Shown: positions 17,137-25,417 of the stretch, piece by piece
Numbering within the stretch: the stretch's first letter is position 1
Layout: every line of letters begins with the position of its first letter
NCBI GenBank assembly: GCA_020637055.1
Contig: JACJWR010000001.1
Location: 620,001-684,000 of the forward strand
Length of the DNA stretch: 64,000 bases
Reading direction: 5' to 3'
Source: Actinomycetota bacterium
GTDB taxonomy: Bacteria; Actinomycetota; Actinomycetes; S36-B12; UBA10799
Translations under genes and position numbers: made by a program
The notes under the pieces: model-generated
The model's database searches: none
What the model was told of the DNA's origin: nothing
The model's input: the letters and a program-made list of their open reading frames with translations, nothing else

Positions 17137-18459
17137 ATGGTTGAGATCGTCACCCTCGAGGCGAATCCGGGCCTGCTTGCGCTGCCGTGGCAGACGCCGC
17201 TGGCTGAGTGGCCGCGCGACGTCACGGTGTCGATGCCGCGCGGCATCTCACGCAACGTGGTGCGGTTCGTCGCGCTCAGGCCCGCGCTGGCGCAGGGGGA
17301 GGGCCTGGGGGAGGAGGTCTACGCGGTCAAAGAACTCCCTGAGTGGATCGCCCGCAAGGAATATCGGCTGCTCGTCGAATTGGATCGATTGGGGCTCCCC
17401 GTCGCGGAAGCGGCGGCGGTGGTGGCCGGGCGAACCAGCGTCGACGGCGACCCGCTGCCCGGCGCGGTGCTCACCAAATACGTCCGCTTCTCGCTTCCGT
17501 TCCGCGCGCTCTTCGCGGCCGACCCCGATGCCGCCACCGCGGAACGACTGCTGGACGCGCTGGTGGTGTTGCTGGTGCGGCTGCATCTGGCGGGTTTCAT
17601 GTGGTCGGACTGTTCGCTGTCGAACACGTTGTTCCGCCGCGACGCAGGTCAGTTCGAGGCGTACCTGGTGGACGCCGAAACCGGGGAACTGCATCCGAAA
17701 CTCTCAGCCGGCCAACGCGCCTGGGACGTGGAACTGGCCACCGAGAAGTGCGCAGGTGAGTTGCTGGACATCCAGGCCGGCGGATTGCTCGCGCACGGCG
17801 ACCCGATCGAGATGGGCCTGTCGATCGGACCCCGGTACGTGCGGCTGTGGGAGTTGGTGACCGGCGAACTGCGGGTCCGCCCGGATCAGATGTGGCGCCT
17901 GGACGAGCGCATCAGGCAACTGCAGCAGGCGGGCTTCGACGTCGAGGAACTGTCGATGGCCACCGCCCTCGGGGAGGCCGGGCAGGAGGTGGTGATCCGG
18001 CCGCGAGTGGTCGAGTCGGGGTTCAACTCGCGGCGGCTGCTGAGCCTCACCGGACTCGACACGGGCGAGAACCAGGCCCGGCGGCTGCTTTCGGATATCG
18101 AGGCTTTCCGCATCGCGGGAATGCCGGAGGCAAACCAGGAGGCGGCGGCCAGGGCGTGGTTGGCACGGCAGTACCAGCCTTTGGTGGCGGCGGTGCCGCA
18201 CCACCTGCGCGGCCGGCTGGAACCGCCCGAGGTCTACCACGAGGTGCTCGAGCACCGGTGGTACCTATGCCAGCAGGAGAGCCGCGACGTGCCTTGGGAG
18301 GAGGCCGTCGCCCGCTACATAGCGGAGATCCTCGAGCACAAACCCGACGAGGTGGTGCTCAGCCAGGCGGAGTCGGTTCCGGTTCCGCCCGCGTCGGCCG
18401 ACCCGGATCCGACTCCCGAAGCGGTCGCAGAAAGCCCTGGACCAATGCCACTCCGGTGA
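17137..18459 (+). CDS. DUF4032 protein with kinase-like catalytic loop
   Basis: A 440-residue cytoplasmic protein of the DUF4032 family with a lipopolysaccharide-kinase-like fold. Kinase hallmarks: Glu/Lys in VYAVKELPEWIARKEYRLLV, catalytic loop GFMWSDCSLSNTLFRR (Asp and Asn in the right spacing), and the metal-binding Asp in YLVDAETGEL. The second half (about 240-400) is the family-specific DUF4032 part. Substrate unknown. ATG 17137 is preferred; GTG 17116 is in frame. It sits 53 bases after the ABC ATPase gene, probably in the same operon. The last 101 bases overlap the 3' end of the opposite-strand exporter gene. Confidence 0.85.
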   Translation: MVEIVTLEANPGLLALPWQTPLAEWPRDVTVSMPRGISRNVVRFVALRPALAQGEGLGEEVYAVKELPEWIARKEYRLLVELDRLGLPVAEAAAVVAGRTSVDGDPLPGAVLTKYVRFSLPFRALFAADPDAATAERLLDALVVLLVRLHLAGFMWSDCSLSNTLFRRDAGQFEAYLVDAETGELHPKLSAGQRAWDVELATEKCAGELLDIQAGGLLAHGDPIEMGLSIGPRYVRLWELVTGELRVRPDQMWRLDERIRQLQQAGFDVEELSMATALGEAGQEVVIRPRVVESGFNSRRLLSLTGLDTGENQARRLLSDIEAFRIAGMPEANQEAAARAWLARQYQPLVAAVPHHLRGRLEPPEVYHEVLEHRWYLCQQESRDVPWEEAVARYIAEILEHKPDEVVLSQAESVPVPPASADPDPTPEAVAESPGPMPLR

Positions 18460-19321
18460 GCACCACCACTGCCCCCACCGGCTGGTTCCAGCTCAGGACC
18501 TCGCCGAGCGCGACGACGCCGAGTGCGGTGGAGACCACCGGGGTGGCATACGTGATGGTCGCCGCGGTGAGCGCGCCGGCGCGGCTGAGCACCCGGAAGA
18601 ACATGATGAAGGCGATTCCGGTGCCCACCGCCCCCAGGGTGATCACTGCGGCTGTGGGTCCCGGCTGCCAGTCCGTGGCCGCGAAGGAACCGGTGACGAC
18701 GTCCACTGCCAACAGTGCCGCCCCGGCGACGAGAAGTTGTGCCGCCACCAGCGACACGGGGTGCTCCGGGCGTTGAGTCAGGTGCCGCTGCTGCCACTGG
18801 ATCCCCAGGCCGTAGCAGGCCGTGGCACCGATTGCCGCGGCTGAGCCGACGAGGTCGCCGGCGGCCCCCTGCCAGGCCCCCAGCATGAGGCCGACTCCGA
18901 GCAGCCCGAGCGCCAAACCCAGCGACTTGTTGCGGCCGATCCGATGGCCGGAGGCGAGCAGCAGTCCGGCGAGCGCGGTGAAGATGGGGGTGCCGGCGTT
19001 GAACAGTCCGGCCAGCACCGAGGTGATCCGGGTCTCTGCGAAGGCGAAGAGCACCGCCGGCAGGCCGGCGAGCAGGAGCCCGACCACCGCACTGTGAAGC
19101 CACGCCTGGCCCGCGCGGGGCAGTCGGAGTCCCATCAGCAGCACGGCGGCAACCACAGTCACGGCACCGCTTCCGGTGCGCAGCACGGCCAACTGCAGGG
19201 GTTCGAAACCCGCCAGTCCGATCTTGATGAGGGTGAAACTCGAGCCCCAGATGAGCGCCAGCGCCAGCCACAGCGGAAGCCACGAACGGACTGGCACGGT
19301 TGCGGCCGGGGGCGAACTCAC
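18359..19321 (-). CDS. DMT-family (EamA) transporter
   Basis: A 320-residue protein with ten hydrophobic segments in two EamA repeats (about 15-140 and 160-295), beginning PLWLALALIWGSSFTLIKIG, the typical first helix. The family exports metabolites, amino acids or drugs; the substrate cannot be read from sequence. GTG 19321 is the start. It is divergent from the potassium channel gene. Its C-terminus, a polar tail (RESDPGRPTRAEPEPTPPG), is encoded within the 101-base overlap with the DUF4032 gene. Confidence 0.85.
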   Translation of the reverse strand: MSSPPAATVPVRSWLPLWLALALIWGSSFTLIKIGLAGFEPLQLAVLRTGSGAVTVVAAVLLMGLRLPRAGQAWLHSAVVGLLLAGLPAVLFAFAETRITSVLAGLFNAGTPIFTALAGLLLASGHRIGRNKSLGLALGLLGVGLMLGAWQGAAGDLVGSAAAIGATACYGLGIQWQQRHLTQRPEHPVSLVAAQLLVAGAALLAVDVVTGSFAATDWQPGPTAAVITLGAVGTGIAFIMFFRVLSRAGALTAATITYATPVVSTALGVVALGEVLSWNQPVGAVVVLTGVALVQGFLRPLRESDPGRPTRAEPEPTPPG

Positions 19322-19375
19322 GGGCCAACAGTGTCACATCGGCACGCCTCCACCGGAGCCTGCGCGGACCTCGGC

Positions 19376-20290
19376 ATGCTTGGGCACATGCGGCAGAAGT
19401 TTCGGCAGTGGCGACGCTCTGCACGCGCCAGGGAGTCGGAGGCCTACGACGCCTACACCCGCGTCACCTCATACCCGCTCTTCGTGCTCGGACTGCTGTT
19501 CCTCATCGCCTTCGCCATCACCCTGACCGCGAATCCGGACGATGCAGAAGTCCGCTTCGCCCGGTTCGTGATCCCGCTGACCTGGTTGTGCTTCGCGATC
19601 GACTACGCGATCGGGATCCTGCTGGCCCCGCACCGGTGGCACTTCGTGCGCACCCATGTGGTGCAGGCGATCGCGCTGCTGTTCCCGCCGCTGCGGGTGT
19701 TGATGCTGTTCCACGTCTTCCACGTGCTCCGATCGACACCGATGAGACGTGGCGAAATCGCCCGTATCTACGTGCTCTACGCCACCACGTTGCTGCTGGT
19801 GATCTCATCCCTCTTGGTGGTCTTCTTCGAGCGGCAGTCGCCGGACTCGAACATCCGCAGTTTCGGCGACGCGCTCTGGTGGGGTGGCGAGACCGTCAGC
19901 ACTGTCGGATACGGCGACTACTACCCGGTGACCGTGCCTGGTCGCCTGGTTGCCGCGGTGCTCTTCATCAACGGGGTGGCGCTGTTGAGCGTGATCACTG
20001 CGGGTCTGGCGCAGAACTTCACCGCGTTCGACGCCGCACGCAAGAAGGCAGCCGACGCGTCGACCAGCTCGACCTCGGGAACCGATACCGACCAGGGGAA
20101 GGTTCCGGTCCCCGAGGCCGCACTGCAGGAACTGCACGCCAAGATCGACTCTCTGGAGCAGGCTGTTCGGCAGATGTCGGATCTGCTCGCCAGCGGCTCA
20201 GCAAGCACGGCCCAGCCAGTTGGAAACGCACCCGAGGTGACTCGGCGCGCCGAGTCGCCGCCGGGCGGAGATCCGCCGACACCGACCTAG
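19376..20290 (+). CDS. Potassium channel family protein
   Basis: A protein of about 304 residues. Membrane segments lie at about 27-47, 62-80, 93-112 and 130-150, then the pore helix and selectivity filter ETVSTVGYGDYYPVTVPGR (TVGYGD is the K+ filter) and the last helix LVAAVLFINGVALLSVITAGL. The cytoplasmic tail after about 220 has a short coiled coil (ALQELHAKIDSLEQAVRQMSD) likely for tetramer assembly. The layout resembles a voltage-gated-type channel, although a strong S4 arginine ladder is not obvious. ATG 19376 or 19388 may be the start; neither has a good SD. Confidence 0.87.
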   Translation: MLGHMRQKFRQWRRSARARESEAYDAYTRVTSYPLFVLGLLFLIAFAITLTANPDDAEVRFARFVIPLTWLCFAIDYAIGILLAPHRWHFVRTHVVQAIALLFPPLRVLMLFHVFHVLRSTPMRRGEIARIYVLYATTLLLVISSLLVVFFERQSPDSNIRSFGDALWWGGETVSTVGYGDYYPVTVPGRLVAAVLFINGVALLSVITAGLAQNFTAFDAARKKAADASTSSTSGTDTDQGKVPVPEAALQELHAKIDSLEQAVRQMSDLLASGSASTAQPVGNAPEVTRRAESPPGGDPPTPT

Positions 20291-20347
20291 AATGGCCCTG
20301 CGTTGCCTCAGCCCACCGCACCCGCCCACGATCGTCTGGAGAACCAC

Positions 20348-20632
20348 GTGGCGCACGCCCCCAAGTCCGAAGGCCAACCGGCGGGACTGAGCGATCTCGA
20401 GCGGGCGATCCTGGAGTTCGAGCGGCAGTGGTGGCGGTATTCCGGGGCGAAGGAACAGGCGATTCGGGACGAGTTCGGACTCAGCGCCACCACCTACTAC
20501 CAGACCTTGACCGTTTTGCTGGACAAGCGTGCGGCGCTGGAGCACGATCCGCTGCTCGTCAAACGGCTGCGTCGGCTGCGTGCCTCGCGCAGGCGGGCGC
20601 GCACCGCTCGTCGGCTGGGCGTGGAACTGTGA
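20348..20632 (+). CDS. DUF3263 domain protein
   Basis: A 94-residue protein with the DUF3263 pattern: LSDLERAILEFERQWWRYSG, then AIRDEFGLSATTYYQTLTVL, which looks like a helix-turn-helix, and a basic C-terminal tail (RLRRLRASRRRARTARRLG). It may bind DNA, but no function is established. GTG 20348 is chosen because GGAGA lies about six bases upstream; TTG 20303 is the upstream alternative. In mycobacteria this gene is followed by a LytR_C-domain gene; here a GTGA-coupled 14-codon reading frame (20629-20673) follows and ends at once. Confidence 0.82.
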   Translation: MAHAPKSEGQPAGLSDLERAILEFERQWWRYSGAKEQAIRDEFGLSATTYYQTLTVLLDKRAALEHDPLLVKRLRRLRASRRRARTARRLGVEL

Positions 20633-20653
20633 CCACCACCCTGAGCGGGACGT

Positions 20654-21676
20654 TCAACTCGCCCGACGATTGAGTCCCACCGTGGCCGGCGAAGGTGTCG
20701 GCAGTTCGGCCCGTACCTTGCTCAGCGGCGGGCGTTCCCGCGTCGCCAGGGGTCGCACCCGAACCTCGTATCCGTCTGGGCTCCGTTCGAATTGGGTGAG
20801 CACCGGAGCGTCGGTGTAGGACTGGGGCACCCCCGGAATCCGGCGCATGGCGGTGTCGAGGATTTCGGCTGCCATCACCCCGAGGCCATGGTCGTTGTGA
20901 TGGCGGTGCACCCGCACCCCGAGGTCGACTTGGCCGATCGCCTCGAGCCCGTACCTTTCGTAGGTGTCCACCATCAGGGCCACCTCCACCCCGTAGCCGA
21001 ACGGGAACGGCATGGATTCCAGTAGGGAGCGGCGTCCGGCGTATTCCCCTGCCAGCGGCTGGACCACTGCGGCCAATTCGGGCCAGAACCGGTTGATCAG
21101 CGGGCGGGCGACGAGTTCGGTCACCCGTCCACCCCCGGCCGGGACGACCGTCTCGCCGGTGACCAGCGGCCGCTCGTAGACGGCCTTGACCAACTGCAGT
21201 TCCGGATCGGTCGCGAGCGGTCCGACCAGGGCGGTGACGTAGTCGGAGGTGAACGACTGCAGATCGGCGTCCACGAACACCACCAGGTCCGACGTGGTCG
21301 CCGCGAGTCCTCGCCACATCGCCTCACCTTTGCCGACCTCCGGCGGTATGTGGCCGAGCACGTCCTGGCGTTGCACCACCCGGGCACCGGCCGCCGCCGC
21401 CACTTCCGCGGTGGCGTCCTCGGAGCCGGAGTCGACCACCACGAGTTCATCGACGAAGGCGTTCGGGCCGCTGCACAGGTCGTCCGCGATCGTCGCGACG
21501 ATCGACCCGACCGTGGCCGCCTCGTTGAGTGCCGGCAACACCACCGCCACCGAAAGCCCAGCCGCCGCGGTTGCCTCCGCCACCTTGTGGCGTGGCCAGT
21601 CGTGTGTGGTCCAGGTGTGACTCGCCAGCCACTGTTTCGACGTGGTTTGCACGTTTTCACCATCCTTCGTGGACAT
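20654..21676 (-). CDS. gpgS: Glucosyl-3-phosphoglycerate synthase
   Basis: A 340-residue GT-A-fold (family GT81) enzyme that moves glucose from NDP-glucose to 3-phosphoglycerate, the first step to glucosylglycerate and, in mycobacteria, methylglucose lipopolysaccharides. Start of the nucleotide-sugar domain: SVAVVLPALNEAATVGSIV. Metal-binding motif in VVFVDADLQSFTSDYV. Acceptor-region residues in FPFGYGVEVALMVDTYERYG and VRVHRHHNDHGLGVMA. The length fits the family. ATG 21676. In this context it could provide a compatible solute under nitrogen limitation or salt stress, as described for GpgS. Confidence 0.92.
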   Translation of the reverse strand: MSTKDGENVQTTSKQWLASHTWTTHDWPRHKVAEATAAAGLSVAVVLPALNEAATVGSIVATIADDLCSGPNAFVDELVVVDSGSEDATAEVAAAAGARVVQRQDVLGHIPPEVGKGEAMWRGLAATTSDLVVFVDADLQSFTSDYVTALVGPLATDPELQLVKAVYERPLVTGETVVPAGGGRVTELVARPLINRFWPELAAVVQPLAGEYAGRRSLLESMPFPFGYGVEVALMVDTYERYGLEAIGQVDLGVRVHRHHNDHGLGVMAAEILDTAMRRIPGVPQSYTDAPVLTQFERSPDGYEVRVRPLATRERPPLSKVRAELPTPSPATVGLNRRAS

Positions 21677-21750
21677 CGTGAGTTGGCGCGTTCTAGTATT
21701 GCGCCACGTCGTTACCGCTGCGTTAAGCCGAGCGACACAACTGAATACAG

Positions 21751-21888
21751 CTCATCCAGAGGGGTTGAGGGAACGGCCCGTTGACACCCCGGCAACCACC
21801 CGCATGCATCGTGTGAAGAATCCACATGGGGCCGCGCGGGGAAGGTGCCAAATCCGACCCGCCGATCGTCGGCGGGGCAGATGAGGAG
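21751..21888 (+). promoter_or_regulatory. SAM-I (S-box) riboswitch upstream of threonine synthase
   Basis: All S-box core parts are visible: P1 CTCATC (21751-21756) pairs with GATGAG (21880-21885); P2 core AGAGGGGTTGAGGGAACGGCCC; GTTGACACCCCGGCAACC; junction GGTGCCAAATCC (about 21844-21855); P4 CCGCCGA/TCGGCGG (about 21859-21875). Just after P1 come GAGGAG and AAAGG, the candidate ribosome binding sites of thrC, so ligand-stabilised P1 would cover or crowd the SD. I infer translational repression by S-adenosylmethionine. This is sensible if homoserine phosphate is shared with methionine synthesis. Confidence 0.88.
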
Positions 21889-21904
21889 AAAGGCCTCTTC
21901 TTCC

Positions 21905-23170
21905 ATGACTGTTCTGACCAGCAACGTCCGCTCCGACTTCGGCAACGCCATCGGACTGCTCTGTCGGGAGTGTGGAGCCTCGTACGAACTCGGCGCCGCC
22001 TACTCCTGTGCGGAGTGTTTCGGTCCGCTGGAGGTCGCCTACGACTTCTCAGGTGTGACCCGGGAAGCCATCGAATCCGGCCCGTCGAGCATCTGGCGCT
22101 ACGCCAGCCTGCTGCCGGTGTCAGCGGATGCAGCCGCGGCGCCCAACCTCAATCCGGGCTGGACCCGGCTGCACTCGGCCGATCGGCTCGCCGCCGAATT
22201 GGGCATGCGGAAGTTGTGGATCAAGGACGACTCCGGGAACCCGACGCATTCGTTCAAGGATCGGGTCGTCGCGGTGGCCCAGGGGGCCGCGCGCTCCCTC
22301 GGTCTGACCACCCTGGCGTGCGCCTCCACCGGGAACCTGGCCCACGCGACGGCGGCCGCTGCCGCACGGGCAGGTATGGGGTCGGTCGTGGTGATTCCGG
22401 CCAACCTGGAGGCGGGCAAGACCGTCACTACCGCCACCTACGGCGGGCTGCTGCTGGCTGTCGAGGGCACCTACGACGATGTCAACCGACTGTGCTCGGA
22501 ACTCATCGGCGAATCCATCACCGAAGGTTGGGGCTTCGTCAATGTCAACCTTCGGCCCTACTACGCCGAGGGATCCAAGACCGTCGGATACGAAATCGCC
22601 GAACAACTCGGGTGGCGGCTGCCCCAGCAGGTTGTGGCCCCGGTCGCCAGCGGCTCGTTGCTCACCAAGGTCGACAAGGCCTGGCGGGAGTTGTCCGACC
22701 TCGGCTTCGTCGCCGACTCCGACTACCGGGTGTTCGGCGCCCAGGCGGGTGGGTGTTCACCGGTGGCCCAGGCGTTCGAAGCCGGCTGGGATGCGGTGCG
22801 GCCGGTGAAGCCGGACACCATCGCAAAGTCGCTCGCGATCGGCAACCCGGCCGACGGTCCCTACGCCCTCGACGCCGTGCGCCGTTCCGGCGGCGCCGTC
22901 GCCGCCGTCTCCGACGAGGAGATCGTGTCGGGTATTCGGCTGCTCGCCCGCACCGAGGGCGTGTTCGCCGAAACCGCGGGCGGCGTGGTGGTCGCCACGT
23001 TGGCGCGGCTGCTCGAATCCGGACAGTTGGACCCCGAGGCCGAGACGGTCATCCTCAACACCGGTGACGGCCTGAAGACCCTCGACGCGGTGCTTCCCTA
23101 CGGTCAGCCCACGGCAGTGATCTCGCCGGATGCCGATGCTGTGGTCGAACTTCTCACCAACGTGCCGTAG
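21905..23170 (+). CDS. thrC: Threonine synthase
   Basis: A 421-residue PLP enzyme converting O-phosphohomoserine to threonine. It is the type with an N-terminal zinc ribbon: LLCRECGASYELGAAYSCAE-CF (two CxxC pairs, about residues 18-39). PLP lysine in NPTHSFKDRVVAVA (about 112-125). Phosphate-binding glycine loop later in APVASGSLLTK. ATG 21905 gives the usual family N-terminus (MTVLTSNVRSDFG); ATG 21881 is in frame but would lie inside the riboswitch P1. Controlled by the SAM riboswitch directly upstream. The next gene, a cold-shock protein, begins 59 bases downstream. Confidence 0.94.
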   Translation: MTVLTSNVRSDFGNAIGLLCRECGASYELGAAYSCAECFGPLEVAYDFSGVTREAIESGPSSIWRYASLLPVSADAAAAPNLNPGWTRLHSADRLAAELGMRKLWIKDDSGNPTHSFKDRVVAVAQGAARSLGLTTLACASTGNLAHATAAAAARAGMGSVVVIPANLEAGKTVTTATYGGLLLAVEGTYDDVNRLCSELIGESITEGWGFVNVNLRPYYAEGSKTVGYEIAEQLGWRLPQQVVAPVASGSLLTKVDKAWRELSDLGFVADSDYRVFGAQAGGCSPVAQAFEAGWDAVRPVKPDTIAKSLAIGNPADGPYALDAVRRSGGAVAAVSDEEIVSGIRLLARTEGVFAETAGGVVVATLARLLESGQLDPEAETVILNTGDGLKTLDAVLPYGQPTAVISPDADAVVELLTNVP

Positions 23171-23229
23171 GGTTGAGCGCAAGAGCGGCGCTCGCCCCTC
23201 TTGTTCCCAACAGCAAAGGCATTTTCGCA

Positions 23230-23445
23230 ATGAGCAATGACCCCGTCCAGGGTGTAGTCAAGTGGTTCAACTCCGAGAAGGGCTACGGCTTCCTCTCGGT
23301 GGACGGCCAAGACCGCGACGTTTTTGTCCACTACAGCGCCATCGACATGGACGGCTACAAGAGCCTCGATGAAGACCAGCGCGTCGAATTCCGCATTGTC
23401 AGCGGCCCGAAGGGCCCGCAGGCGGAGTCTGTGCGCCTCGTCTGA
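23230..23445 (+). CDS. Cold-shock protein, CspA family
   Basis: A 71-residue single cold-shock domain that binds single-stranded RNA/DNA as an RNA chaperone. Both RNA-binding motifs are seen: VVKWFNSEKGYGFLSV (RNP1) and VFVHYSAID (RNP2). ATG 23230 gives the normal length; upstream in-frame codons belong to the leader. A strong hairpin terminator follows at 23461. Variation from CspA: a slightly longer loop with DMDGYKSLDEDQ. Confidence 0.95.
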   Translation: MSNDPVQGVVKWFNSEKGYGFLSVDGQDRDVFVHYSAIDMDGYKSLDEDQRVEFRIVSGPKGPQAESVRLV

Positions 23446-23460
23446 GTCATCCGCACACAC

Positions 23461-23494
23461 GACGGCCGATCTCCCCGCGGGGAGGTCGGCCGTC
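23461..23494 (+). terminator. Intrinsic-type terminator hairpin after the cold-shock gene
   Basis: The 16-base arms 23461-23476 and 23479-23494 pair fully apart from one G-U, around a 2-base loop, followed by GGCCTTTGGT. It separates the cold-shock gene from the groEL promoter region. Confidence 0.8.
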
Positions 23495-23526
23495 GGCCTT
23501 TGGTAGGGAGGAATTCCACCCCGCTG

Positions 23527-23553
23527 CTTGCACTCTCACCATGAGAGTGCCAA
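23527..23553 (+). promoter_or_regulatory. CIRCE operator, upstream copy
   Basis: CTTGCACTC-N9-GAGTGCCAA matches the HrcA operator consensus TTAGCACTC-N9-GAGTGCTAA at 15 of 18 bases. The half-sites are 23527-23535 and 23545-23553. TTGCAC (23528-23533) could also be the -35 element of the groEL promoter, which is typical for these operators. Confidence 0.85.
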
Positions 23554-23561
23554 CATAGGCG

Positions 23562-23588
23562 TTAGCACTCGACGCCTGTGAGTGATAA
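23562..23588 (+). promoter_or_regulatory. CIRCE operator, downstream copy
   Basis: TTAGCACTC-N9-GAGTGATAA (23562-23570 and 23580-23588) matches the HrcA consensus at 17 of 18 bases. It is separated from the upstream copy by 8 bases. Two operators in tandem imply tight heat-shock control of groEL by HrcA, whose gene is not in the window. Confidence 0.92.
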
Positions 23589-23724
23589 CGCACGGGCCGA
23601 GTCGGACTTCACCGTCGAGGTGGGCGCCAGCCGGGAAAGGCCCGGGGCCGTGCCCGCCGTTCGTCGCGGACGGCGGTGAGATCACCCACCACAACCTTCA
23701 ATTGCGGAAGGAAACAGGAACTCA

Positions 23725-25350
23725 ATGGCGAAGATCATCGCTTTTGACGAGGAGGCGCGGCGGTCGCTCGAGCGGGGAATGAACACCCTCGCCGACGCGG
23801 TCAAGGTCACCCTCGGCCCGAAGGGTCGCAACGTCGTCCTCGAGAAGAAGTGGGGAGCCCCCACGATCACCAATGACGGCGTCTCGATCGCCAAGGAGAT
23901 CGAACTCGAAGACCCGTACGAGAAGATCGGCGCCGAGCTGGTCAAAGAGGTCGCCAAGAAGACCGATGACGTCGCTGGCGACGGCACCACCACGGCGACC
24001 GTGCTCGCCCAGGCGCTCGTGCGCGAAGGACTGCGCAACGTGGCCGCCGGCACGAACCCGATGGCCCTCAAGCGGGGCATCGAGCAGGCAGTGGCCGCGG
24101 TGAGCGACGAACTGCTGAGCATGGCGAAGGACGTCGACTCCAAGGAAGAGATCGCCGCGACCGCGTCGATCTCCGCCGGCGACAGCCAGGTCGGTGAGAT
24201 CATCGCCGAAGCCATGGAGAAAGTCGGCAAGGAAGGTGTCATCACCGTCGAGGAGTCGAACACGTTCGGCCTCGAACTCGAACTGACCGAAGGTATGCGG
24301 TTCGACAAGGGCTACATCTCGCCCTACTTCGTGACCGACCCGGAGCGGATGGAAGCCGAACTCGAGGACCCCTACATCCTCATCGTGAACCAGAAGATCT
24401 CCGCGGTGAAAGACGTGCTGCCGATCCTGGAGAAGGTCATGCAGTCCGGCAAGCCGCTGCTGATCCTGGCCGAGGACGTCGAGGGTGAAGCCCTCGCGAC
24501 GCTTGTGGTCAACAAGATCCGCGGCACCTTCAAGTCGGTCGCCGTGAAGGCCCCCGGCTTCGGAGACCGCCGTAAGGCCATGCTCGCCGACATCGCCATC
24601 CTCACCGGCGGCGAGGTCATCAGCGAGGAGATCGGGCTGAAGCTCGAGGGCACCGACCTGTCGCAGCTCGGCCGCGCCCGCAAGGTCGTCGTCACCAAGG
24701 ATGAGACGACGATCGTCGAAGGGGCCGGCGACGCCGACCAGATCGCCGGTCGGGTCAACCAGATCCGTGCCGAGATCGACAACTCGGACTCCGACTACGA
24801 CCGTGAGAAGCTGCAGGAGCGCTTGGCCAAGCTGGCCGGCGGCGTTGCAGTGATCAAGGTCGGTGCGGCCACCGAGGTGGAACTGAAGGAGCGCAAGCAC
24901 CGGATCGAAGACGCCGTGCGCAACGCCAAGGCGGCTGTCGAGGAGGGCATCGTCGCCGGCGGCGGCGTCGCGCTGCTGCAGGCCTCCGAGAAGGCGTTCG
25001 GCGGACTCGACCTCGCCGATGAAGAAGCCGTCGGGGCCAACATCGTCAAGGTCGCGGTGGAGGCGCCGCTCAAGCAGATCGCGCTGAACGCCGGCCTTGA
25101 AGGCGGTGTCGTGGCGGAGAAGGTGCGCAACCTCGAGCCCGGCTGGGGCCTCAACGCCGCCACCGGCGACTACGAGGACCTCATCAAGGCCGGAGTCGTC
25201 GACCCGGCCAAGGTGACCCGCTCGGCATTGATGAACGCGGCGAGCATCGCGGCCCTGTTCCTCACCACCGAAGCCGTGGTGGCGGACAAGCCCGAGAAGA
25301 CCCCGCCGATGCCCGCGGGCGGCGGCGACATGGGTGGCATGGACTTCTAG
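23725..25350 (+). CDS. groEL: Chaperonin GroEL
   Basis: A 541-residue 60-kDa chaperonin that folds proteins in an ATP-driven double ring. Landmarks: MAKIIAFDEEARRSLERGMN, the ATP-binding VAGDGTTTATVLAQALV (about 85-101), RAAVEEGIVAGGG-type motif KAAVEEGIVAGGGVALL (about 403-419), and the Gly/Met-rich tail MPAGGGDMGGMDF. It stands alone without groES, like the groEL2 copy of actinobacteria, so a groES-groEL1 operon is expected elsewhere. AGGAA lies before ATG 23725. Expression is controlled by two CIRCE sites. The region 23589-23724 is leader without a gene. Confidence 0.98.
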   Translation: MAKIIAFDEEARRSLERGMNTLADAVKVTLGPKGRNVVLEKKWGAPTITNDGVSIAKEIELEDPYEKIGAELVKEVAKKTDDVAGDGTTTATVLAQALVREGLRNVAAGTNPMALKRGIEQAVAAVSDELLSMAKDVDSKEEIAATASISAGDSQVGEIIAEAMEKVGKEGVITVEESNTFGLELELTEGMRFDKGYISPYFVTDPERMEAELEDPYILIVNQKISAVKDVLPILEKVMQSGKPLLILAEDVEGEALATLVVNKIRGTFKSVAVKAPGFGDRRKAMLADIAILTGGEVISEEIGLKLEGTDLSQLGRARKVVVTKDETTIVEGAGDADQIAGRVNQIRAEIDNSDSDYDREKLQERLAKLAGGVAVIKVGAATEVELKERKHRIEDAVRNAKAAVEEGIVAGGGVALLQASEKAFGGLDLADEEAVGANIVKVAVEAPLKQIALNAGLEGGVVAEKVRNLEPGWGLNAATGDYEDLIKAGVVDPAKVTRSALMNAASIAALFLTTEAVVADKPEKTPPMPAGGGDMGGMDF

Positions 25351-25368
25351 TCACCTCGCGCCCACGAC

Positions 25369-25410
25369 GAAGGCCCTCGCATCTCCGGTACGGGAGGTGC
25401 GAGGGCCTTC
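25369..25410. terminator. Bidirectional terminator hairpin after groEL
   Basis: GAAGGCCCTCGCATCTCC (25369-25386) pairs with the complementary arm ending at 25410 with one wobble and a short loop. It lies between the convergent groEL (ends 25350) and the minus-strand gene ending at 25418. A 3' run TTCG rather than T-run follows. Confidence 0.8.
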
Positions 25411-25417
25411 GCCATGC

